Source of the DNA: CBDCFL01 sp050300875
Lineage (GTDB): Bacteria > Pseudomonadota > Alphaproteobacteria > Rhodobacterales > Rhodobacteraceae
Direction of reading: 5' to 3'
Assembly: GCA_050300875.1 (NCBI GenBank)
Contig: JBNKYL010000144.1
Coordinates: 1-9,300 of the forward strand
DNA length: 9,300 bases
Shown here: one piece after another, positions 1 to 5,891 of the stretch
Numbering within the stretch: the stretch's first letter is position 1
How the letters are laid out: every line of letters begins with the position of its first letter
Position numbers and translations under genes: made by a program
Notes under the pieces: generated by a model
What the model was told of the DNA's origin: nothing
The model's input: only the letters and a program-made list of their open reading frames with translations
Database searches by the model: none

Positions 1-1196
1 TACCTCTGGCCACGATCGACCAGCCAAAGCAACGAGGCGGCCGCCACGGAAGTGACAGCGCCCAATACCATGACCGTCGCGTAGCCACCCAGACTGGTGC
101 CCAGCCAGAACAGCCCTCCGGCGATGGTCTGGCTCGTGACCATCTGCACGGCCGGTAATGATGCGGCGGTGCCGGGACGGTCGGCCAGCAGATCCTGGAA
201 ATAGGCGATCGGAATGGTCAGCAGCACCGCTGCACCTGCCCCGGCCAGAACCACCAGCGCCCAGACCCACGGACCCACTGCCAGAAGCGGGAACAAAAGA
301 AGAAAGACCGCGTAGATCAGTGCTGCGCCAAACAGGATCGTGGTTTTGGTAAGGCGCGCGGACAACTGGGCCATCAGCAGCATGAACGGGATTTCCATAC
401 CCGCGATCAGGGCCGCGAACCGGGCCGTTCGGGCCACGCCATTGGGATGCACGGATTCGAAGACCAACCCCATCGTGAACATGTAGATCGAATTCGCCGC
501 GACTATGGCGGCGATCAGCACCAGCCTTGCCGTTATGCGGGGCTTCACCAATTCAGCCAGCGCCGCGCGCAATGACAGGCCCGACCCGACCTCCTTGCGG
601 CCCTCTGTGCCGTCGGCGGGCAGCAAGAAAAGCATCGTCAGAAACATCATGGCCGAGGCAAGTGCCGTGGCGGCATAGATGTGGATCAGGCTGACATCGC
701 GCTGAAAGGCCAGGGACCAAAGCGGCAGGATGACGATGAAGGGCAGGGCAAAGCCGGCACGGATCACGCCCATTGCCCCATCACGTTCGCGCGCGCCGCG
801 TTCTTCCGCGGCCAGTTGGGCGATGGCGAACATCTGCCCCATGATCGAAAACCCGATCGGGTTGGTCACAAGGGCCGCAATCAGATAGGCCCAGGGCGCC
901 CCGGTCAACCAGACCAGCGCCAGCCCAAGCCCACCAATGGCCGAGGTCACAAGCGCCGTCTGTTTGCGGTGGCCGCGCTGGTCGGTCAGGATCCCGACCC
1001 CGATGGCGCATATGGCCGACAAAAGCGCCCCCACCACCATGATGATCGAAAAGGCGCTGTCAGAGAATCCGAAATACCGGATCGCGATCAGCCCTTGATA
1101 GGGGGCCAGCGACGCAGCCAGCGCGCCCAGAAAGAAAAGCCCCAGTCCCGCCGCGCGGATGCGCCTGCTCTCGCGGAACAGGGTCAGTGTTTTCAT
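1..1196 (-). CDS. SetA-like major facilitator superfamily transporter (3' end at window edge)
   Basis: This is an inner-membrane secondary transporter of the major facilitator superfamily that most resembles the sugar-efflux (SetA) branch; its real substrate cannot be read from sequence. I translated the minus strand from the ATG at 1196-1194. It gives 398 open codons with about 12 hydrophobic segments (for example residues 17-36, 50-70, 85-98, 104-123, 149-164, 173-193, 224-244, 262-280, 286-305, 309-330, 374-392). A motif-A-like loop, GILTDQRGHRK, lies at residues 68-78 after the second segment, and a charged central loop (residues 194-220) separates the halves. The window ends after two bases (TA) of codon 399. 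As SetA proteins are about 390-400 residues long, this codon may well be the stop, so the gene is probably nearly complete. The start overlaps the stop of the upstream FAD-dependent dehydrogenase gene as ATGA, which implies translational coupling and a shared transcript. The Shine-Dalgarno is weak (AAGG about 10 nt upstream). Confidence 0.85.
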   Translation of the reverse strand, partial: MKTLTLFRESRRIRAAGLGLFFLGALAASLAPYQGLIAIRYFGFSDSAFSIIMVVGALLSAICAIGVGILTDQRGHRKQTALVTSAIGGLGLALVWLTGAPWAYLIAALVTNPIGFSIMGQMFAIAQLAAEERGARERDGAMGVIRAGFALPFIVILPLWSLAFQRDVSLIHIYAATALASAMMFLTMLFLLPADGTEGRKEVGSGLSLRAALAELVKPRITARLVLIAAIVAANSIYMFTMGLVFESVHPNGVARTARFAALIAGMEIPFMLLMAQLSARLTKTTILFGAALIYAVFLLLFPLLAVGPWVWALVVLAGAGAAVLLTIPIAYFQDLLADRPGTAASLPAVQMVTSQTIAGGLFWLGTSLGGYATVMVLGAVTSVAAASLLWLVDRGQR

Positions 1197-2605
1197 TCGG
1201 GGATGACCTTGCCCGGGTTCATGATTCCGTCTGGGTCAAGTGCCGCCTTGATCGTGCGCATCACGTCCAGCGCAACCGGGTTCTTGCGCCGTTTCATGCC
1301 GCCCAGTTTCGACAACCCGATCCCGTGTTCGGCTGAAAACGACCCGCCGAAAGACAGGGCAACATCCTCGATCATCTCGCGGATGACTTCATGTTCGGCT
1401 TTGTCGCCGGTTGCCGGTAAAACGGTGTAATGGACGTTGCCGTCGCCAAGATGGCTGACGATATGAATCGAACTGTCCGGGAATCGTGACGTCCGGGCAT
1501 GTTCGGCTGCGGCCACGAAATCCGCCACTGCGTCCAGCGGCACGGAAACGTCCGTGTCGACAAAATGCGGATGCGAAAAAACGGCTTCGGCCGACATTTC
1601 ACGCATCGTCCACATATCACGGCGCTGGGCCTGATTCTGGGCGATCACCGCATCATCTGCCAATCCGGTTTCGATCAACGTCGCCAGCGTGTTTTCCAGC
1701 ATGGCGGTCAGGGGAACCGTGCCGTCCGCCTCTGGCGTCGCATCGCGCGCTGCCGTGGCGCCCAGTTCCACCATGATCGTGTGATCCTTGTCGCGTCCAA
1801 GCGGCAGGTTCAGGTCCGGTCGAACGCGAAGCAGGGCTTCGATATGGCTGCGCGGCATGTATTCGAAGGCTTCGACCAGGCCGCCGGTTTCGTCCTGCAG
1901 CCGGTTCAACAGGATCAGCGCGTCCGATATCGAGTGCACCGATACCAGGGCCGTCGCATAGGCGGCCGGTGTTGGCACCAATTTGACCACCGCGCGCGTG
2001 ATGATGCCCAGAGTGCCTTCGGCGCCGATGAAAAGATCACGCAGGTCATACCCGGTGTTGTCCTTGTGCAAGGCGCTCATCAGGTCCAGAATGCGGCCAT
2101 CGGGTAGAACCACCTCGATCCCCAATGCCAGGGCACGGGTATTGCCGTAGCGCAGCACATTTGACCCGCCCGCGTTGGTGGACAGGCAACCACCGATCAT
2201 CGCCGACCCGCGTGCGCCGAAGGTCAGCGGAAAACTCAGCCCATAGTCAGCCACCGCATCATGCAGCGATGACAGCACCACGCCCGCCTGCACGACGGCC
2301 ACGCGGGCCTCCGGCCGGATATCTTCGACGCGGTTCATCCGGTCGAGCGAAATCATCATCGCGCCTTCGGCAAACGTGCCACCGTTCAGGCCGGTATGCC
2401 CGCCAGCCGGAACCACCTTGACCCCGTGTTCACCCGCCATTCGTACCAGCGCGGCGACTTCTGACGTGTCGGCAGGGCGTACGGCAAGGCGAGGTTGCCA
2501 GCGAAAGCTGTTCTTCCAATCGTGGGTGAACAGGTCCAGCGCGTCGCCCTTGACCACGTTTTTTTCGCCGACGATTTCCGCCACACGACTTTCGAAAGAA
2601 GACAT
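1193..2605 (-). CDS. GlcD/D-2-hydroxyglutarate dehydrogenase-type FAD-linked oxidoreductase
   Basis: This is a 470-residue flavoprotein of the VAO/PCMH fold with a GlcD-type C-terminal domain. The family oxidises D-2-hydroxyacids (D-lactate, glycolate, D-2-hydroxyglutarate) and passes electrons to a quinone, cytochrome c or an electron-transfer flavoprotein; the substrate here is unassigned. The FAD-binding domain spans about residues 40-205, with PAGGHTGLNGG at 66-76, IGGCLSTNAGGSNVLRYGNT at 137-156 and FIGAEGTLGI at 192-201. The C-terminal domain carries the metal/active-site motif SHLGDGNVH (H385, H392), SAEHGIG (E426, H427) and the typical ending DPDGIMNPGK. The length is normal for a single-subunit enzyme. 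The start is uncertain: I chose the ATG at 2605-2603, but an in-frame GTG at 2617 would add four residues, and neither has a clear ribosome site. It lies downstream of hemN on the same strand, with a possible operator and promoter of its own in the gap, and its stop overlaps the transporter start (ATGA). Confidence 0.88.
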   Translation of the reverse strand: MSSFESRVAEIVGEKNVVKGDALDLFTHDWKNSFRWQPRLAVRPADTSEVAALVRMAGEHGVKVVPAGGHTGLNGGTFAEGAMMISLDRMNRVEDIRPEARVAVVQAGVVLSSLHDAVADYGLSFPLTFGARGSAMIGGCLSTNAGGSNVLRYGNTRALALGIEVVLPDGRILDLMSALHKDNTGYDLRDLFIGAEGTLGIITRAVVKLVPTPAAYATALVSVHSISDALILLNRLQDETGGLVEAFEYMPRSHIEALLRVRPDLNLPLGRDKDHTIMVELGATAARDATPEADGTVPLTAMLENTLATLIETGLADDAVIAQNQAQRRDMWTMREMSAEAVFSHPHFVDTDVSVPLDAVADFVAAAEHARTSRFPDSSIHIVSHLGDGNVHYTVLPATGDKAEHEVIREMIEDVALSFGGSFSAEHGIGLSKLGGMKRRKNPVALDVMRTIKAALDPDGIMNPGKVIPE

Positions 2606-2653
2606 CAACCCGCTCACGCATTTCAGTGATTGGGGGCATATTGCCGATCTTGT

Positions 2654-2667
2654 TCTGGTATACCAGA
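2654..2667. promoter_or_regulatory. Perfect 14-bp palindrome, candidate GntR/FadR-type operator
   Basis: TCTGGTATACCAGA is a perfect inverted repeat in the 63-75 bp gap between the hemN stop and the start of the FAD-dependent dehydrogenase gene. A TGGTATACCA core is typical of operators of the FadR subfamily of GntR regulators, which often control uronate, lactate and other hydroxyacid genes. That makes it a plausible repressor site for the dehydrogenase/transporter pair. The regulator is not encoded in this window. The palindrome is directly visible; the regulator assignment is inference. Confidence 0.55.
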
Positions 2668-2684
2668 CCGATTTTGCAGGTCAG
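2657..2684 (-). promoter_or_regulatory. Candidate sigma-70-like promoter for the dehydrogenase/transporter pair
   Basis: On the minus strand, CTGACC (2684-2679) is followed after 16 nt by TATACC (2662-2657). Each matches four of six consensus positions. The -10 element lies inside the palindrome, so a bound repressor would block RNA polymerase, and the -35 element overlaps the end of hemN. This is weak on its own and gains some weight from the operator overlap. If it is real, transcription would start near 2650, leaving a leader of roughly 33-45 nt. Confidence 0.3.
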
Positions 2685-4042
2685 ACGGCGTGGGAATGTC
2701 CGGTCGTCGCCATGTCATAGGCATCGAACTGCCGCGCAATCACGCGTGTCAGAGGTTGCGCGCCGCGTGGAATGGTCAGGCGGTCCGCCGACAGTTTGAC
2801 GACGCTGGCATAATCCCCGATCTCGTCGTGAACCAGTTTGGCAACGCGTTCCTTGGCCAGCCCAAGCTCGCCCGCAATTGCACCGAAATCCACCTGAAAC
2901 TGGCACATCAATTCTTCGATGATGCGTCCGCGCAGGATGTCGTCGTCAGTGAAAGCGTGGCCACGGGTCGTGGCCAGCCGTCCATCGCGAATGGCGCCCT
3001 GATAGCCCGACGTTGCAGGGTTATTCTGCGCGTACCCCTGCGGATAGCGCGAAATCGACGAAGCGCCGAACCCGATCAGCGTGTTGGCCTCGTCCACGGT
3101 GTAACCCTGGAAATTCCGTCGCAGGGTGCCATTGCGTGCCGCCTTGGCCATGGCATCCGCAGGACGGGCGAAATGGTCGATCCCGATGGCGTCATAGCCG
3201 TCCCAGGTGAACAGGTTGCTGGCCGTTTCGAAAAGGTCCAGACGTTCTTCGGGCGTGGGTAGCACATCCGTGGGGATCAGGGTCTGCCGCTTGGCCATCC
3301 ATGGCACATGCGCGTAACCATAAAGGGCCACCCGGTCGGGGTTCAGCGACAGCACCTTTTGCACGGTTTCGGTAATCCCGGCGCGATCCTGTTTGGGCAG
3401 GCCGAACAGCATATCGACATTGACCGATCCGATGCCAGCCGCACGCAGCCGTTCGACCACGTCATAGGTGGTGTCATAGCCTTGTTCGCGCCCGATCAGC
3501 GCCTGGATTTCTTCATTGAAATCCTGGACGCCGATCGAGGCACGGTTCATGCCCGCTTTGGCGAAGGCGTCGATGCGGGCCTGGTCGACTTCGGATGGAT
3601 CAATTTCGACGGAAAAGTCACCATCTTCCGCCAGTGGAATTGCTGACACCACCGCCCCGGCCAGGTCGCCGATCATCGCGGGCGACAAAAGCGTCGGCGT
3701 GCCGCCGCCCCAATGCAGGTGCTTGATGCGAACACCGTCGGCGAGCTCGCCGCCTATCTGGCCAATCTCGCGTTTCAGCGTTTCGACATAGGCTGCGACG
3801 GGCGAAAGGGTCTGCGTACCCTGCGTGCGGCAGGCGCAGAACCAGCAGAGCCGCCGGCAAAAGGGAATGTGCAGGTAAACCGATATCTCGGACCCTGCCG
3901 GAATCGCGCGGATCCAGTCGGCGGTTTGCGCTGGCCCGACGGCGTCCGAAAACTGCGGTGCCGTGGGATAAGACGTGTAGCGGGGCACGCGCGCGTCAAA
4001 AAGACCTAGACGGCGCAGTTGAGTTCGGTTCGACATGCGCAT
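2681..4042 (-). CDS. hemN: Oxygen-independent coproporphyrinogen III dehydrogenase
   Basis: This is a cytoplasmic radical-SAM enzyme that converts coproporphyrinogen III to protoporphyrinogen IX without O2, using two S-adenosylmethionine molecules, in heme (and, where present, bacteriochlorophyll) synthesis. The protein has 453 residues against about 457 in E. coli. The cluster-binding motif C-x3-C-x2-C-x-C is at C62, C66, C69 and C71, preceded by Y56 in VYLHIPFC. GGGTPT, involved in SAM binding, is at 112-117. Further family blocks are SIGVQDFNEEIQ, NVDMLFGLPKQ and the HemN C-terminal domain ending in FDAYDM. The cysteine positions match the E. coli numbering and fit the ATG at 4042. A second ATG at 4036, giving 451 residues, is equally possible because the SD-like bases (AGG, AGAAG) serve either. 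In Rhodobacter such genes are also called hemZ. It is divergent from fnrL across an FNR box, as expected for an anaerobically induced heme gene, and the FAD-dependent dehydrogenase follows on the same strand. Confidence 0.95.
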   Translation of the reverse strand: MRMSNRTQLRRLGLFDARVPRYTSYPTAPQFSDAVGPAQTADWIRAIPAGSEISVYLHIPFCRRLCWFCACRTQGTQTLSPVAAYVETLKREIGQIGGELADGVRIKHLHWGGGTPTLLSPAMIGDLAGAVVSAIPLAEDGDFSVEIDPSEVDQARIDAFAKAGMNRASIGVQDFNEEIQALIGREQGYDTTYDVVERLRAAGIGSVNVDMLFGLPKQDRAGITETVQKVLSLNPDRVALYGYAHVPWMAKRQTLIPTDVLPTPEERLDLFETASNLFTWDGYDAIGIDHFARPADAMAKAARNGTLRRNFQGYTVDEANTLIGFGASSISRYPQGYAQNNPATSGYQGAIRDGRLATTRGHAFTDDDILRGRIIEELMCQFQVDFGAIAGELGLAKERVAKLVHDEIGDYASVVKLSADRLTIPRGAQPLTRVIARQFDAYDMATTGHSHAV

Positions 4043-4071
4043 AGCTTCTACCTAGGTTGGGGAACCAATCA

Positions 4072-4085
4072 TTGATCGAGATCAA
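4072..4085. promoter_or_regulatory. FNR box in the hemN-fnrL divergent region
   Basis: TTGAT-CGAG-ATCAA is a perfect match to the FNR consensus TTGAT-N4-ATCAA. It lies between the divergent hemN (starts 30-36 bp away) and fnrL (starts 15 bp downstream). FnrL is expected to bind here under low oxygen. At that distance from fnrL it would cover a promoter or leader, which favours negative autoregulation. For hemN the usual activator position (centre at -41.5) predicts a transcript start at about 4037, right at the start codon. Confidence 0.88.
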
Positions 4086-4100
4086 AGGCCGTTTTCATCC

Positions 4101-4853
4101 ATGGACGCGTCACTGCTTAAACCGCGACTGAACAGCCGGGACTGTGGCGATTGCCCAATCCGGCATCGTGCGGTCTGCGCCCGGTGCGAGCCGGACGAGC
4201 TCGAAGTGCTCGATCAGATGAAATATTACCGCAGCTACGAAGCGGGTCAGCCGATCGTCTGGGCCGGGGATCAGATCGATTTCGTAGCCTCGGTCGTCAA
4301 TGGCATCGCGTCGTTGACGCAGACCATGGAAGACGGCCGCACACAGATGGTCGGGCTGCTGCTGCCGTCGGATTTCGTGGGACGGCCGGGCAAGGGTATC
4401 GCCAATTATCACGTGACTGCCGTGACCAACGTCACCCTGTGTTGTTTCCGGCGCGCGCCCTTCGAAAAGCTTTTGGAAACAACGCCTCACATCGGGCAAC
4501 GCCTGTTGGAAATGACGCTGAACGAACTGGATGCGGCACGCGAATGGATGCTGGTCCTGGGTCGGAAGACGGCCCGCGAAAAGATCGCCAGCCTGATCGC
4601 CATAATCGCCCGGCGTGAAGCCAACCTGCATTTGACCCGCAGCCCGGACGGGATGCGATTTGACCTGCCACTGACACGTGAGGCGATGGCCGATTATCTG
4701 GGCCTGACACTTGAAACGGTCAGCCGCCAGATATCGGCCCTGCGCCGTGACGGGGTGATCGAACTGGAAGGGAACCGTCGCGTGACGATCCCCAGTTTTG
4801 CCCAGCTTATTGCCGAAACCGGCGATGATGCCGATGGTGGCGCGCTGGCCTGA
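4101..4853 (+). CDS. fnrL: CRP/FNR-family oxygen-sensing regulator FnrL (FnrP)
   Basis: This is a global transcription factor for the switch to low oxygen. In this family a [4Fe-4S] cluster drives dimerisation and binding to TTGAT-N4-ATCAA sites, and O2 destroys the cluster. The 250-residue protein has N-terminal cysteines C15, C18 and C26 and the internal C114, in the same pattern as Rhodobacter/Paracoccus FnrL/FnrP. C29 and C115 are extra cysteines beside them. A cyclic-nucleotide-binding-type beta-roll (about 34-120) is followed by a long dimerisation helix (about 125-160) and a helix-turn-helix, MADYLGLTLETVSRQISALR. The E-x2-S-R of that helix (in LETVSRQ) is the FNR specificity signature. 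The start ATG lacks a good Shine-Dalgarno; AAAGG is 12 nt away, next to the FNR box. The gene diverges from hemN and converges on the usp gene, with the two stop codons touching. All three FNR boxes in this window are probable targets of this protein. Confidence 0.96.
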   Translation: MDASLLKPRLNSRDCGDCPIRHRAVCARCEPDELEVLDQMKYYRSYEAGQPIVWAGDQIDFVASVVNGIASLTQTMEDGRTQMVGLLLPSDFVGRPGKGIANYHVTAVTNVTLCCFRRAPFEKLLETTPHIGQRLLEMTLNELDAAREWMLVLGRKTAREKIASLIAIIARREANLHLTRSPDGMRFDLPLTREAMADYLGLTLETVSRQISALRRDGVIELEGNRRVTIPSFAQLIAETGDDADGGALA

Positions 4854-4864
4854 TCAGTGCGCCA
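4838..4864 (+). terminator. Hairpin over the abutting fnrL/usp stop codons
   Basis: TGGCGCGCTG (4838-4847) pairs with CAGTGCGCCA (4855-4864) to give a 10-bp, GC-rich stem around a 7-nt loop. In fnrL RNA the single imperfection is a G·U pair (4844/4858); in usp RNA it becomes an A·C mismatch. The fold covers the fnrL stop and the palindrome TGATCA formed by both stops. No U-tract follows on either strand, so it is not a canonical intrinsic terminator. It could still slow polymerase, protect mRNA 3' ends or assist Rho. The structure is well supported by the sequence; the termination role is inferred. Confidence 0.45.
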
Positions 4865-5693
4865 TGAAGACAGGAACGCTCGCCTGTTGCAGCATGTTCC
4901 GTGTCGCCCCGCCCAGAATCGATTCGCGGAAACGCGAATGTCCGTACGCCCCCATGACAATCATGTCGGCCTCCTGATCGGTGCAGTGACGCAGCAGAAC
5001 GTCTGACACGCGCGGCATGGTCTTGGCCAGCACCGACACTTCGGCATGGACACCGTGACGTGACAGCATCTGGCTCAGCATACCGCCGGGGTCGGACCGG
5101 TCGGGCGCGTGGCTGGGAGGGTCGATGATCGCGACGTTGACAACGCTGGCGGCTTTGAGCAACGGCATGGCTGCCCGAATGGCGCGCAGCGCTTCACTGC
5201 TTTCGTTCCAGCCCACAACGATCTTGTCGAGCGGGGCAGACAGTGACCCGGCCTTGGGCATGACCATCACCGGGATATGGGCATCGAACAACGCCGATTC
5301 TGTGATCGCCTCATGCTCGTATCCGCGACCTTCGCCATAGGGCTGGGCCAATACCGCGATGTCAGAAAACCGCAACTGATATGACAGAAACTGCGCCAAC
5401 CCGGCCGATTGCGCCGTCATCGTTCTGATTGACCAGGCGAAATCGGCACCTTGCAGCGCCTCGTTCACCGCAGTCTCGGCTTTGCGCGCATCGTCTTCGG
5501 CTTCTTTCAGGTTTGTCTGCATCGCCATGGCCGAGGCCCCGGCATAATAGAAGCCCGGTTGCGTTCGGTCGACACCCAGACAGATCACGTCCAGGTGGCC
5601 CTCTTCGCGTCGCGCCAGATCGGCAGCCGCATTCAGGGCGATCATGTCGCCTTCAGGCTGGGTGAAGACCGTCGAAATCGTCTTAAAGGCCAT
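4854..5693 (-). CDS. Tandem-domain universal stress protein (UspA family)
   Basis: This is a soluble stress-response protein of 279 residues with two Usp domains in tandem: a degenerate N-terminal one (about 1-148) and a better conserved C-terminal one (about 154-279). The second contains KIVVGWNES near its start and the nucleotide-binding signature at its end, MGAYGHSRFRESILGGAT. This follows G-2x-G-9x-G, but the usual S/T after the last glycine is G, so ATP binding is uncertain. The start is well set by AGGGAGG five bases upstream of the ATG. An upstream FNR box (5753-5766) would place an FNR-activated transcript start near 5718, giving a 25-nt leader, which is a good fit to anaerobic induction. 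A usp-like gene of about this size (the orf277 type) sits between fnrL and ccoN in Rhodobacter and Paracoccus. Its molecular role there is not defined, and I cannot infer one beyond family membership. Confidence 0.92.
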   Translation of the reverse strand: MAFKTISTVFTQPEGDMIALNAAADLARREEGHLDVICLGVDRTQPGFYYAGASAMAMQTNLKEAEDDARKAETAVNEALQGADFAWSIRTMTAQSAGLAQFLSYQLRFSDIAVLAQPYGEGRGYEHEAITESALFDAHIPVMVMPKAGSLSAPLDKIVVGWNESSEALRAIRAAMPLLKAASVVNVAIIDPPSHAPDRSDPGGMLSQMLSRHGVHAEVSVLAKTMPRVSDVLLRHCTDQEADMIVMGAYGHSRFRESILGGATRNMLQQASVPVFMAH

Positions 5694-5752
5694 GGGAACC
5701 TCCCTATCATGTGCGCTTTTCTGATCCTTTGCCGACGGGTCCGGAACATTCC

Positions 5753-5766
5753 TTGATGTGTGTCAA
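5753..5766 (-). promoter_or_regulatory. FNR box, usp-proximal
   Basis: On the plus strand this reads TTGAT-GTGT-GTCAA; read toward usp it is TTGAC-ACAC-ATCAA, one mismatch from the FNR consensus. With the centre at -41.5, the predicted usp start is about 5718, with a weak -10 (AAGGAT) at 5729-5724. It could also act as a second, upstream site for ccoN. Confidence 0.82.
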
Positions 5767-5784
5767 TTTTTCGCAAACCGTTTT

Positions 5785-5798
5785 TTGACATGGATCAA
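5785..5798 (+). promoter_or_regulatory. FNR box, ccoN-proximal
   Basis: TTGAC-ATGG-ATCAA is one mismatch from the FNR consensus. With the centre at -41.5, the predicted ccoN transcript start is near 5833, leaving a leader of about 59 nt before the ATG at 5892. The -10 region would be around CATACA (5817-5822) or just downstream. A 5-T run (5767-5771) and a 6-T run (5781-5786) precede it. ccoNOQP operons are established FNR targets in alphaproteobacteria. Confidence 0.88.
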
Positions 5799-5891
5799 GG
5801 CAGGTCGGCAGGTGGTCATACACAAGCGGGCCATGATGAGAGGCGAAGTGCGTCCAGAAAAGGGGCGCCTCGTCAACGAAGGGACGAATCA

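Noticed and set aside
681..1430. 249-codon plus-strand open frame opposite the transporter and dehydrogenase
   Set aside because: It crosses the junction of two well-supported minus-strand genes and its translation is low-complexity and charged, unlike a folded protein.
4057..4068. TTGG-GGAA-CCAA dyad next to the hemN/fnrL FNR box
   Set aside because: The arms are short and the 12-bp span does not match the 14-bp spacing of CRP/FNR sites. It may be chance.
5840..5871. Inverted repeat GAGGCG / CGCCTC in the ccoN leader
   Set aside because: It is only a 6-bp stem with a 20-nt loop in GC-rich DNA, expected by chance. It does not cover the ribosome site, so I do not claim a riboregulator.
5760..5891. 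Possible 44-codon N-terminal extension of ccoN
   Set aside because: The frame is open, but the extension would start inside one FNR box and run through the other. It is hydrophilic and unlike known CcoN N-termini, while the ATG at 5892 has a good ribosome site.
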